NCBI RefSeq assembly: GCF_052117125.1
Contig: NZ_JBQKJT010000007.1
Location: 145,616-209,615, forward strand
Length of the DNA stretch: 64,000 nucleotides
Reading direction: 5' to 3'
From: Avoscillospira_A sp052117125
GTDB lineage: Bacteria; Bacillota; Clostridia; Oscillospirales; Oscillospiraceae
Shown: in pieces, positions 17,740 to 26,417 of the stretch
How positions within the stretch are numbered: the first letter of the stretch is position 1
Layout of the letters: each line of letters opens with the position of its first letter
Position numbers and translations under genes: made by a program
Notes under the pieces: model-generated
Told to the model about the DNA's origin: nothing
Seen by the model: the letters and a program-made list of their open reading frames with translations, nothing else
The model's database searches: none

Positions 17740-18483
17740 TTATAACCGAACCTTACCGCTACGTGCTTTCCCGTACTCTTTTTTATGGGCTGTGATCATA
17801 TACACTGTTTGCTGGATCAGCCATAGGAGACCAACCAGAAAACAGGCAAAGGGCGTCACCATATCAAACAGAGCTAAAAGGGCCAACAGCACCATGGCAA
17901 CGGGATAGACTCGGTTCATGGTCAAAAACGTCTGATAGCTGCATTGTCCGATTAACTGCTGTTCCGCTTCGTCGCAGCTGCCGTACCAGTCTTTTTGGAA
18001 TCTAGTATCCCATACACTGCCGCGCTTTTCAGGATACAAAACTTTGATGGCACTTATGGTTTTGGATTGAATGGTTACGGTCCAGGCGACCTCCACAAGC
18101 AGTAGCAGGATAGAAGGCCCAATGGGGGCGAAGTAACTCAGCGCCATAGCGACAACCGCATAAACCGATGTAATGCCGCTGAAGACCATGGACAGCTCTA
18201 AAAGCCGGTCAGCTGCACGGAACTCCTCCTCCTCTTCTGTATGGGGTAGCTGCCGCTTCCCAGCCACATAGTAACCGGTACTAAGTACTAACAGCACCGC
18301 GCCGGGTAGATACCACCAGGGACCAAATCCGGCCAGTAGGTGTTCCAATTCGGCCATCCACTCTATCGCGCTGGTACCGGCTTTCACCAGAGCCAGCCCG
18401 GCGCCTGCGCCCAGCAGACCGCACCCTGCGATCACCAGAAAAAATCGAAGGGCAATTTGTTTTTTTGTTCTTTCTGCTTTCAT
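17740..18483 (-). CDS. DUF3169-like membrane protein
   Basis: This 247-aa membrane protein has six hydrophobic segments. A central soluble stretch contains an acidic run (EEEEEF) and the block DWYGSCDEAEQQLIGQCSY. It resembles DUF3169 proteins, which are usually paired with an XRE regulator, as here. Its ATG overlaps the regulator stop (ATGA). Function is unknown. The pairing suggests a membrane component sensed or controlled by the regulator. Confidence 0.78.
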   Translation of the reverse strand: MKAERTKKQIALRFFLVIAGCGLLGAGAGLALVKAGTSAIEWMAELEHLLAGFGPWWYLPGAVLLVLSTGYYVAGKRQLPHTEEEEEFRAADRLLELSMVFSGITSVYAVVAMALSYFAPIGPSILLLLVEVAWTVTIQSKTISAIKVLYPEKRGSVWDTRFQKDWYGSCDEAEQQLIGQCSYQTFLTMNRVYPVAMVLLALLALFDMVTPFACFLVGLLWLIQQTVYMITAHKKEYGKARSGKVRL

Positions 18484-18692
18484 GCTTCTTCCTCCCCGGT
18501 GAGATAAAAGACCTCTTCTACCGATTTTCCGAATACCCGGGCAATTTTCAGTGCCAGTGTGATGGACGGGTTATAATCACCGCGCTCAATGAGACTGATG
18601 GTTTGCCGGGACGCGCCCACCAAGGTCCCCAGCTCCTGCTGGTTGAGGCCACCGGCTGCCCGAAATTCCTTGAGCCGATTTCCCAATGGCAT
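18480..18692 (-). CDS. XRE family HTH transcriptional regulator
   Basis: The 70-aa protein is nearly all helix-turn-helix: LNQQELGTLVGASRQTISLI is the DNA-reading unit, followed by ERGDYNPSITLALKIA. I chose the ATG at 18692 with AAAGGAGGG upstream. Two palindromes in its own promoter region (18727-18780) overlap the -35, indicating autoregulation. The DUF3169 gene is translationally coupled downstream. Confidence 0.92.
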   Translation of the reverse strand: MPLGNRLKEFRAAGGLNQQELGTLVGASRQTISLIERGDYNPSITLALKIARVFGKSVEEVFYLTGEEEA

Positions 18693-18726
18693 GTGCAGCC
18701 CTCCTTTGACAAATATGCTTTCCAAT

Positions 18727-18780
18727 ATGACAAAGATCATTGTCATACATAGCATAGCATTGACAAAGATGTTTGTCAAT
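18727..18780 (-). promoter_or_regulatory. XRE promoter with two operator palindromes
   Basis: On the minus strand, TTGACA (18778-18773), a 17-bp spacer and TATGCT form the promoter. Palindrome 1 (18727-18746) has arms ATGACAA/TTGTCAT. Palindrome 2 (18759-18780) has arms ATTGACAAA/TTTGTCAAT and covers the -35. The shared core is TGACAAAGATnnTTGTCA. Confidence 0.8.
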
Positions 18781-18827
18781 AGGTGAGATAAAAAATTGCA
18801 GGAGCGGTTTGCTCCTGCAATGACAGA

Positions 18828-19214
18828 TTAACCGTAAACGGCTTGGATATTCTCCAGAATCTCCACATCGGCTGGACAGAATTCGTATTGCGGAATTTCT
18901 GGTACGGTAATCCAGCGAATATCATTATGCTCCAACATTTGAGGTGTGCCCTGCCGGATTGCTGCCAGAAACAGCGTCAGGTGTACCGTCAGGTCCGGAT
19001 ACTGGTGCTGTACGTCCATAAAGGGTGCGCCGATCTCTAATTCGATGTTCAATTCTTCCCGGCACTCCCGAATCAACGCCTGTTCTTTCGTCTCTCCCGG
19101 CTCCACTTTGCCGCCTACAAACTCCCACAGGAGTCCACGGGCTTTGTGGGCCGGTCGCTGACAGATCAAAAATCGGTCGCCGTCCCAAATCAGCGCTGCC
19201 ACCACTTCCACCAT
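18828..19214 (-). CDS. NUDIX hydrolase, MutT-type (8-oxo-dGTP diphosphatase)
   Basis: The 128-aa protein carries a complete Nudix box, GGKVEPGETKEQALIRECRE followed by EL, with the metal-binding glutamates. The context LLWEFVGGKVE is typical of MutT, which removes oxidised dGTP. I chose the ATG at 19214 with GGGAGG upstream; a TTG start would overlap that site. It follows the YgjP-like gene by 1 bp. Confidence 0.9.
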   Translation of the reverse strand: MVEVVAALIWDGDRFLICQRPAHKARGLLWEFVGGKVEPGETKEQALIRECREELNIELEIGAPFMDVQHQYPDLTVHLTLFLAAIRQGTPQMLEHNDIRWITVPEIPQYEFCPADVEILENIQAVYG

Positions 19215-19215
19215 G

Positions 19216-19770
19216 TTATCGTAACCTCCCAATCAGTTGTGCACCATGTTCCCGGAGCCACCGGCGGTGGACCGCATACTCTGGCATGACCCGCGCCACA
19301 TGGGCCCAAAATTCGGCGGAGTGATTCATTTCCAGTCGATGGCACAATTCATGGACAACGACATAATCCGCTGCTTCCGCTGGACAAAGCATCAAAAGAC
19401 AGTTAAAATTTAGGTTGCCCTTGGTTGAACAGCTGCCCCACCGGGAAACTTGATGGCGGATGGTGATGCGTCCATAGGTGACGCCCACCAGCGGCGCAAA
19501 GTATGCTGCCCTCGCAGACAACACCCTTTTTGCTTCTTCTGTCAGCGCCCGCAGTTCGGCTTCTGTCAAAGGCGGTGCCGCATTCTTCTGCCGCTGTTGC
19601 GCCAGTTCCCAATGATATTGAAGCCAAGATCGCTTCTCTTCCAATATATTCCGAATTTCTGCTTGCGTCGTCCCCAATGGCACCCGCATCACTACCCGCA
19701 AGTCTCGCTCTATGGCAATGGAGATGGTTTTGCGGCGGCTGGGTATGACGGTTACATTGGGCTGTTCCAT
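19216..19770 (-). CDS. YgjP-type (DUF45) metal-dependent hydrolase
   Basis: The 184-aa protein has the zinc-metalloprotease-like motif HELCHRLEMNHSAEFW (HExxH variant HELCH plus a downstream H), marking the YgjP/WLM/SprT-like DUF45 family. The upstream block WGSCSTKGNLNFN is also characteristic. Activity in this family is poorly defined; protein or nucleotide hydrolysis has been proposed. GGAG precedes the ATG and it is coupled to the mutT-like gene. Confidence 0.9.
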   Translation of the reverse strand: MEQPNVTVIPSRRKTISIAIERDLRVVMRVPLGTTQAEIRNILEEKRSWLQYHWELAQQRQKNAAPPLTEAELRALTEEAKRVLSARAAYFAPLVGVTYGRITIRHQVSRWGSCSTKGNLNFNCLLMLCPAEAADYVVVHELCHRLEMNHSAEFWAHVARVMPEYAVHRRWLREHGAQLIGRLR

Positions 19771-19859
19771 GGGTAATGCTCCATTTCTCTGGTTGTTCCG
19801 TTCTATTATAGCAAATATTGCTTCCTTTTCAAGAATGAATACGGTGTGAGAGCGGCAAG

Positions 19860-20300
19860 TTATTCTGCTTTTTCTGCGGCATCACAGAGTTTCAGAAGGA
19901 GTACCTCATCCATGGCAATGCGCCTGCCGTCGGCCAACAATAGCCAGCGGTGGCAAGGGTCCACGCCTTTAACAATGCCGGTTACGGTCTGATAGGCACC
20001 GCCGCTCTTGCGGCTGTCGGGTATAAAATACGTTACAGACACTGTCGGCTGCTGAAACAGATGGTCCAGCAGCCACTGTTGGGTCCGGTCCAATTCGGTC
20101 TGGGCTTCTTCGCTGAGTTCCACGCGGCCATCCGTCAGCCGTGCCGTCTCATTGATCTGCTCTTCATGGCCGGATAGAGCGGCAAATGGCGAAAATTGTG
20201 CCGCCCTGTCCCGCAGAGACATGGGCAAGTGGCGGACGGATACCGGCCGGGACCGGTAGAGAATATCATCATATCTGTGCCCGTGTTCCATGTGTTCCAT
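19860..20300 (-). CDS. Uncharacterised protein coupled to a Y-family polymerase
   Basis: The 146-aa soluble protein has a central motif MSLRDRAAQFSPFAALSGHE. A C-terminal part looks like a small beta-barrel (SVTYFIPDSRKSGGAYQTVT), similar in layout to YolD-like partners of UmuC/UvrX polymerases. I chose the ATG at 20300, just after the polymerase stop, with AGGGGG upstream. SOS coregulation follows from the shared transcript. A role as accessory factor for the polymerase is inference. Confidence 0.7.
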   Translation of the reverse strand: MEHMEHGHRYDDILYRSRPVSVRHLPMSLRDRAAQFSPFAALSGHEEQINETARLTDGRVELSEEAQTELDRTQQWLLDHLFQQPTVSVTYFIPDSRKSGGAYQTVTGIVKGVDPCHRWLLLADGRRIAMDEVLLLKLCDAAEKAE

Positions 20301-20316
20301 GCTGTGTGCCCCCTTT

Positions 20317-21822
20317 TTATGCCCGGTGTCCGCCGATTTGCCCGTTTCGTTCCCGGGCGGTAGCGCCTTCTTCATAGCTTATGCCTTTGAGGACCGCATT
20401 TTTACCGTATCGCTTTCGGATAGCAATCAGAGCCTGCTGCATTCGACGTTCCCGTTCCCGTGCCAACTGCCTGGTCGACTCTGCCTGTCGGTCTGAAAAT
20501 AAATCCAGCTGTACGTCCGGCTGCCGCTGGATCACGTTTTGTTCCGCCAACAGATGATTGGCGGTGACGCTCATGCGCCGAACAAGTAAAGACGGGTCCA
20601 CAATACGGCTGTACAGGTCCATAATGGCCCCAATCATCTCTCGGGTGGAAGCGGTATAACCATTGAGATTGATCGTGCCATTGGCTTGCTTGGGGACCTG
20701 ACGGCCGTAGCCGTCGGTGGTGATCGGTCCTGCATAACGCCGCCGCCTCTCCGGGTCTTTGAGGTTTTCAATATCATATCCCACCGTCAGCACCAGTTGA
20801 TCGGTCACCAGCCCCTTTTCCACCAGTTCCAGGCTCAACGCGTCGGTCATTTCCCGAACCACCAGCGCTGCTTTATCGCTGGGATAGGGACAGGTCAGCA
20901 CTTGTCCAGAGACAGTACTGCGGCTCTCCGGCTGATAGGAACGGATATCTGCCAGAGTACAGGGTTCACAGCCCCAGGCATGATCAATCAGCAGCTCCGC
21001 CTGAATACCAAAGAGCCGGTACAGCAATTCCTCGTTATAAAAATCTGTGGGTCTGCCCAGAGAACAGCGGGCGATATCACCCATGGTAAACAACCGGTGC
21101 CGCTCCAGCTTTTTGGCATAGCCGCGGCCAATACGCCAGAAGTCTGTCAAAGGCCGGTGAGCCCACAGCGTCCGCCGGTAGCTGAGTTCGTCCAGCTCCG
21201 CAATACGGACGCCGTATTGGTCGGCAGGCATCCGTTTCGCTACGATATCCATGGCAATTTTGGCCAGATACAGATTGGTGCCGATGCCGGCAGTGGCGGT
21301 AATACCGGTGATTTCCAAAACATCTTTTAATATTTTTTGTGCCAACTGCCGGGGCGTCAAGCTGTAAAGCCCCAGATAATGGGTCACGTCTATAAAGACT
21401 TCGTCGATGGAATAGACATGGATATCCTCCGGGGCTACATACTTGAGATAGACTTGATAGATGCGGGTACTGTACTCCAGATAGTGGGCCATACGGGGCG
21501 GTGCTACAATATACTCCAGCGCCAGTGCCGGATTGGTTTTCAACTGTCGGTCGTCACTGGACGCGCCGCACAATTTCCGTCCAGGAGCCAGCCATTGGCG
21601 GCGGGCATTGACTTCTGCCACCTTCTGGACCACCTCAAACAGTCTGGCTCGACCGGATATCCCATACGATTTCAGAGATGGGCTGACAGCCAGGCAGATA
21701 GTTTTTTCTGTGCGGGCATGGTCAGCTACCACCAGATTGGTAGTCATAGGGTCCAGGCCCCGTTCCAGGCATTCTACGGAAGCATAAAAGGATTTCAAGT
21801 CAATGGCAAGATAGCTGCGCAC
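20317..21822 (-). CDS. Y-family DNA polymerase (UmuC/UvrX-like)
   Basis: The 501-aa translesion polymerase begins YLAIDLKSFYASVECLERGL, which carries the first catalytic Asp and steric gate. It has YSIDEVFIDVT with the second catalytic acidic pair, a helix-hairpin-helix (GIGTNLYLAKIAMD) and a little-finger domain. A C-terminal tail (QPDVQLDLFSD) resembles a beta-clamp-binding QxxLxLF. A LexA box lies 48 bp upstream. Expected to copy damaged DNA during SOS. Confidence 0.92.
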   Translation of the reverse strand: MRSYLAIDLKSFYASVECLERGLDPMTTNLVVADHARTEKTICLAVSPSLKSYGISGRARLFEVVQKVAEVNARRQWLAPGRKLCGASSDDRQLKTNPALALEYIVAPPRMAHYLEYSTRIYQVYLKYVAPEDIHVYSIDEVFIDVTHYLGLYSLTPRQLAQKILKDVLEITGITATAGIGTNLYLAKIAMDIVAKRMPADQYGVRIAELDELSYRRTLWAHRPLTDFWRIGRGYAKKLERHRLFTMGDIARCSLGRPTDFYNEELLYRLFGIQAELLIDHAWGCEPCTLADIRSYQPESRSTVSGQVLTCPYPSDKAALVVREMTDALSLELVEKGLVTDQLVLTVGYDIENLKDPERRRRYAGPITTDGYGRQVPKQANGTINLNGYTASTREMIGAIMDLYSRIVDPSLLVRRMSVTANHLLAEQNVIQRQPDVQLDLFSDRQAESTRQLARERERRMQQALIAIRKRYGKNAVLKGISYEEGATARERNGQIGGHRA

Positions 21823-21870
21823 GGTGCGGTCCTCCTCTCCGCAGGTCTTTCAAATACTATCTATATAATA

Positions 21871-21882
21871 GAACATTTGTTC
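21871..21882. promoter_or_regulatory. LexA (SOS) box
   Basis: GAACATTTGTTC is a perfect dyad matching the Gram-positive LexA box GAAC-N4-GTTC. It lies between the polymerase gene and the divergent sigma factor gene. On the polymerase strand it reads CGAACAAATGTTCT, and TATTAT follows as a -10. Confidence 0.88.
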
Positions 21883-21982
21883 GATATTATCAAGCAGAAA
21901 TTCTTGCCACAAATGCTGTAACGCTACCTGGCTCTGCGGCGCTTATTGGGGTGAAGAGACAGAGCGAAAGGAGGAATCCGCC

Positions 21983-22543
21983 ATGGAAGATGTGCAGATC
22001 GTGGAGCTGTATCTGCATCGGGATGAATCGGCCATCCGCCACACTGGTGAGAAATACGGCGCCCGTCTGCGGAGACTGGCATTGGGTATGGTAAAAGACC
22101 TTGGTGCGGCGCAGGAGTGTGAAAACGATACCTACTGGGAGGCGTGGCGTTCCATACCGCCCCATGAGCCGAGAGACTATCTCTATGCCTATCTGGCCAG
22201 AATCACCCGCCATCTGGCACTGAACTGCTGCCGACACCGCAGCCGTCTCAAGCGCAGCGCGGAAATCTGTACCCTCAGTGCCGAACTGGAACAGTGTATT
22301 CCCACCCCTGATGACGCTGCCTGTTGCCTGGAAGATACGGTGCTACGGCAAATCATTAACGGCTATTTGGCGACTCTGAGTGAGGAAAAGCGTTATATAT
22401 TTCTGCGGCGTTATTGGTATTTGGATGATATTGCATCCATTGCCGCCGCGCTGCACTGTACCGAGAGCAAGGTAAAGACCACGCTGTTTCGCTGCCGCAG
22501 ACAACTACGGCAGTATCTGCAAAAGGAGGGCTATGAACTATGA
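21983..22543 (+). CDS. ECF-type RNA polymerase sigma factor
   Basis: The 186-aa protein has sigma region 2 (AQECENDTYWEAWRSIPP) and region 4 helix-turn-helix (LDDIASIAAALHCTESKVKT), with no regions 1 or 3, as in ECF sigma factors. GAAAGGAGGAATCCGCC precedes the ATG. The stop overlaps the next gene as ATGA. That gene has the single-membrane-segment form of an anti-sigma factor, so the pair probably forms an envelope-sensing switch. Confidence 0.92.
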   Translation: MEDVQIVELYLHRDESAIRHTGEKYGARLRRLALGMVKDLGAAQECENDTYWEAWRSIPPHEPRDYLYAYLARITRHLALNCCRHRSRLKRSAEICTLSAELEQCIPTPDDAACCLEDTVLRQIINGYLATLSEEKRYIFLRRYWYLDDIASIAAALHCTESKVKTTLFRCRRQLRQYLQKEGYEL

Positions 22544-23847
22544 GAGGCAGCGAATTACTGGATAAGCTGTCCCTGGTGGACATCGTGTATGTGGAGGCCG
22601 CCGCAATCCCCCGTCAACCGGTCCGCCCCAATCACCGCTGGGCCGCCGTTGCAGCCTGTATTGCCCTGCTGGCCGCCGTCGGAGGTCTCTGGCTGGGACA
22701 AGTTCCAACGCCAGGCCAGCCTGTGCCACCCAATGGTACAGAAAGTGGACTACCGCCCGTTACCATACCAGACGCGGAAGATACGCAAAGTGAAACAACA
22801 GAAGACGTGGAGAGGCCAGCTTCTGTGTGGGACTTCTATTACAACGAAATTGACCATATGGTGGACGCAGCAAGGCAGTATAGTCCCGGCTATTTCCAGG
22901 AGGCCCTGGACCAAACGGAGTTGGATGCCGTGCAGCCTGGTATGTGGTTGGAATGGATGACCTTCTCCGGCGAAGCCGGATTCGATGGAGAGGGCAACCT
23001 GCTGGAAGTGGTTCTGTGGGTTACCACGTCCCAACCGGACACGACCGTTACAGTCACCCTGTCCCCGGATGGACCTTCGCCCTGCTTTCTGCTGCCGGAG
23101 GAAGCGGTTCCCTCCACTTGCAACGGTGTGGAATATCGTCTGGGACGGTGGGTGGACCCATCCGGCGGTATCAGTCTGCGGGCGGAATCGCAGATGCACG
23201 GTATCTGGTTTACGCTCTCCCTGCATACGACAGCTGACGCAAAAAAACAAGCTCAGGCCGATTTTGAGGACATTCTGGAATGCTTTACATTCTATGAGCA
23301 AGGTATGCCAAATCTTTCAGCCGTTACAGCTGTAGAAATTCCTCCATGGCAGGACAAGAACCTGTCCCAGACGGAGGCGCTGGCAGACCCAGACTTTGGT
23401 GCTTGGTTTCTGCCAACAGCACCGTCGGGATTTGCAGAAGAATCTATCTGCCGGTACCAAGATCAGAATACCAATGCTCTTTGGGGTCTCTGGACCAGCG
23501 AATATGGTCAGCTGCGCTGGGAGGTTCGGTACATGACAACAGAGGATGCAGACTATCTGGTTGATATCTCTGAACCGGAAACATATGACCTGTCCCGATA
23601 CCCCATTCCGCGGGCGGATTCCGTGCCGGAATACCTACGAAAGATGGTGGAGCATCCCATTTTTGAAGCGGAAGAGCTAACATGGGAAGTACTTTCCACC
23701 CGGGCCGATACTGCCGCTGACGCTGGTGACAGTGATGGTGCCCGTATGAATTTTGGAGTTCGCTATGGCGATATCATTGTGGAAGTCCAGTCCAAGAGTG
23801 TGGATCCCCAGTGGATTTACAAACAACTGATGGTATTGCAGCCTTGA
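22540..23847 (+). CDS. Probable anti-sigma factor, membrane-anchored
   Basis: The 435-aa protein has a short cytoplasmic N-terminus (MRGSELLDKLSLVDIVYVEA), one membrane segment near residues 36-52, a Pro/Thr-rich linker and a large extracytoplasmic domain of about 350 residues rich in Trp and acidic residues. No family is recognised for the outer domain. Translational coupling to the sigma factor supports the anti-sigma role, which is inference. Confidence 0.75.
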   Translation: MRGSELLDKLSLVDIVYVEAAAIPRQPVRPNHRWAAVAACIALLAAVGGLWLGQVPTPGQPVPPNGTESGLPPVTIPDAEDTQSETTEDVERPASVWDFYYNEIDHMVDAARQYSPGYFQEALDQTELDAVQPGMWLEWMTFSGEAGFDGEGNLLEVVLWVTTSQPDTTVTVTLSPDGPSPCFLLPEEAVPSTCNGVEYRLGRWVDPSGGISLRAESQMHGIWFTLSLHTTADAKKQAQADFEDILECFTFYEQGMPNLSAVTAVEIPPWQDKNLSQTEALADPDFGAWFLPTAPSGFAEESICRYQDQNTNALWGLWTSEYGQLRWEVRYMTTEDADYLVDISEPETYDLSRYPIPRADSVPEYLRKMVEHPIFEAEELTWEVLSTRADTAADAGDSDGARMNFGVRYGDIIVEVQSKSVDPQWIYKQLMVLQP

Positions 23848-24003
23848 ACAACGTCTTCTTTCCATCGTAGGTTTTGATAGGACCATAGACAGGGCGGCAG
23901 TCAGAAACATTGGGCGGATGACTCGCTCTTTCATGGACTGCTTCCCCTAATTGAACTTCTCGAAATAATAGACAAAATCTGCTGCCGGCAGTTCCCAGTG
24001 GGC

Positions 24004-24044
24004 AAAAAAAGTTTCCCATCTCACAAGAGACGGGAAACTTTTTT
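24004..24044. terminator. Bidirectional terminator between anti-sigma and clp genes
   Basis: GTTTCCC-TCTC pairs with GAGA-GGGAAAC with one mismatch. The stem is flanked by A7 on the left and T6 on the right, so it can serve both convergent genes. The 150 bp to its left hold no supported gene. Confidence 0.87.
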
Positions 24045-24047
24045 ACG

Positions 24048-26345
24048 TTATGATACGGACAGCTGAATTTTGTCTTCTCCAGCTTGCAGCGCAATGGCAT
24101 GAATGGGATGCTGGAAGCTATCGATGATGGCCTCCGCGATGGGGTCTTCGATCTCCTTTTGAATGGTACGACGGAGATTTCTGGCACCATAGGTGGCGGA
24201 ATAGGATTTTTTCGTCAGCCAAGTCATCACATCGTCGGACCAGGTTAGTGCTACGCCGCGCTCTTCCAGAGCGGTCTTCAATTCGCCCAGCATAATAGCG
24301 GCAATGGCCTGGAAGTTCTCTTCCGTCAGACGATTGAAGCAGATGATCTCATCCACCCGGTTGAGGAATTCAGGCCGCAGGAAGTCGCTGAGGGCCTTCA
24401 TGGCCTTGTCACGGCTCTGATCTGTCAGCGTCCGGTCGAAGCCCAAGGAGCCGCCCTTACGCTCGGAACCGGCATTGGAGGTCATGACAATGATGGTGTT
24501 CTCAAAGTTGACCACACGTCCCTGAGCGTCGGTAATGCGGCCGTCATCCAAAATTTGCAGCAGAATGTTCAGCACATCGGGGTGGGCTTTTTCCAGCTCG
24601 TCGAACAGAATCACCGAATAGGGCTTGCGGCGTATTTTTTCTGTCAGCTGCCCGGCTTCGTCATAGCCTACATAGCCGGGAGGCGAACCAATAATCTTGG
24701 AAACCGAGTGCTTTTCCATATACTCGGACATATCCAGACGAATCAGCGACTCGGTGGAGTCGAAGAGTTGATCAGCCAGACAACGAACCAGCTCTGTCTT
24801 ACCGACGCCGGTAGACCCGACAAAAATAAAGGAAACAGGGCGCTTTTTCACAGCGATACCAACGCGACTGCGGCGAATGGCAGCAGAAACGGCGGCAATG
24901 GCTTCATCCTGCCCGATGATGCGGGTCTTGAGACGGTCTTCCAAACTCTTAAGCTGCTCATACTCCTGCGCCTGAATTTTGCTGGCAGGGATCTTGGTCC
25001 ACAATTCGATGATACGGGCCAGATTTTCCATGGTCAGCTGAGGCCGGGGCTGAGCGGCCAGTGCATTGAGTTCAGCTTCCACCTGCAAACACTTACTGCG
25101 CAGGGTTGCCAGACGCTCATAGTGCTCTTCCTCCGTCTGCTCCGTCAGCATGGAAATCTCCAAATTTAAATCGTCCCGTTCTTTTCGCAGTTCTCCCATA
25201 CGGCTAATGGTTTTGCTGCGCAGATTCAAATCGGAACAGGCTTCGTCCAACAGATCGATGGCCTTGTCGGGAAGGAACCGGTCAGTAATATACCGCTCCG
25301 ACAGAATGACTGTCTGGCGCGCAATTTCCGCCGGAATCTCCACGCCGTGGTACTGCTCATAATAGTGGGCGATACCGCGGATGATGGCAATGGCTTCTTC
25401 CATGGTGGGTTCGTTGACGGTCACCGGCTGGAAGCGGCGTTCCAGAGCCGAATCCTTTTCAATATACTTGCGGTACTCATTAAAGGTAGTGGCGCCGATG
25501 ACCTGGATCTCTCCACGAGATAGGGCGGGTTTAAGGATGTTGGCGGCATTCATGGAGCCTTCTGCATCGCCGGCGCCCACCAAATTGTGGACCTCATCGA
25601 TGACCAGAATGATATTGCCAGTCTTTTTGATCTCTTCAATCAGACTCTTCATACGGCTCTCAAACTGACCGCGGAACTGGGTCCCAGCCACCAGAGCTGT
25701 CAGGTCCAGCAGATAAACCTCTTTATCCCGCAGCTTGAAGGGAACGTCACCACTGACAATCTTTTGCGCCAGGCCCTCGGCAATGGCAGTCTTACCAACG
25801 CCGGGCTCGCCAATGAGGCAGGGATTATTTTTCTGGCGGCGGTTGAGAATCTGGATGACTCGCTCAGTCTCCACCTGCCGTCCCACAATTTGATCCAGAC
25901 CGCCGTCCCGGGCTTTCTGCGTCAGGTTCAGGCAGTAGCTGTCCAGGAACTTGCGCTTCTTGTCCCGGCGGCCGGAGGAAGGTTTTTCCTTGGGCTGTTC
26001 CGGTTCCACAGGCTGGGCCAACTGGTCCCCCCGCTCACCACCGAACAGCTTGTTCAGAAACGGGAATGTGGCTGTGCGGCTGTCGGATTCGTCATCCTCC
26101 GCCGGGTCTGTCAATTCGCCGGGGTTGGATGGATTGCCCATCATGTGCATCATTTCGTCAGATAAGGTCTCCAGATCTTCGTCTGTGACACCCATCTGCT
26201 TCATAATATCGTCCACCGGTTTGATGCCCAGCTGCCTGGCGCACTTGAGACAGAGACCATCATTGACCGTTTTGCCATTTTCAATTTTTGTGATAAAAAT
26301 GACTGCAACATTTTTCTTACAGTTGGAACATAAGGTTGGGTGCAT
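24048..26345 (-). CDS. ClpE/ClpC-like AAA+ unfoldase with N-terminal zinc finger
   Basis: The 765-aa protein has a four-cysteine zinc finger at C6, C9, C32 and C35, as in ClpE. It has two AAA+ modules with Walker A GEPGVGKTA and GSTGVGKTE, and a middle coiled-coil/UVR-like domain (MGELRKERDDLNLEISML). It should unfold proteins for ClpP or act as a disaggregase. I chose the ATG at 26345 because AAGGAG lies 9 nt upstream. No CtsR operator is visible. Confidence 0.92.
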   Translation of the reverse strand: MHPTLCSNCKKNVAVIFITKIENGKTVNDGLCLKCARQLGIKPVDDIMKQMGVTDEDLETLSDEMMHMMGNPSNPGELTDPAEDDESDSRTATFPFLNKLFGGERGDQLAQPVEPEQPKEKPSSGRRDKKRKFLDSYCLNLTQKARDGGLDQIVGRQVETERVIQILNRRQKNNPCLIGEPGVGKTAIAEGLAQKIVSGDVPFKLRDKEVYLLDLTALVAGTQFRGQFESRMKSLIEEIKKTGNIILVIDEVHNLVGAGDAEGSMNAANILKPALSRGEIQVIGATTFNEYRKYIEKDSALERRFQPVTVNEPTMEEAIAIIRGIAHYYEQYHGVEIPAEIARQTVILSERYITDRFLPDKAIDLLDEACSDLNLRSKTISRMGELRKERDDLNLEISMLTEQTEEEHYERLATLRSKCLQVEAELNALAAQPRPQLTMENLARIIELWTKIPASKIQAQEYEQLKSLEDRLKTRIIGQDEAIAAVSAAIRRSRVGIAVKKRPVSFIFVGSTGVGKTELVRCLADQLFDSTESLIRLDMSEYMEKHSVSKIIGSPPGYVGYDEAGQLTEKIRRKPYSVILFDELEKAHPDVLNILLQILDDGRITDAQGRVVNFENTIIVMTSNAGSERKGGSLGFDRTLTDQSRDKAMKALSDFLRPEFLNRVDEIICFNRLTEENFQAIAAIMLGELKTALEERGVALTWSDDVMTWLTKKSYSATYGARNLRRTIQKEIEDPIAEAIIDSFQHPIHAIALQAGEDKIQLSVS

Positions 26346-26417
26346 ATCACTAATCTCCTTATCGAAGGATTCCATGGTTCATACTATACTACAGCTGCTC
26401 AAAAATGCAATGAATTT

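Noticed and set aside
23677..24190. Minus-strand frames between the anti-sigma and clp genes, one beginning MKERVIRPMFLTAALSMVLS
   Set aside because: The start looks like a signal peptide, but the rest is antisense to the anti-sigma gene and a terminator separates it from clp. At most it is a decayed fragment.
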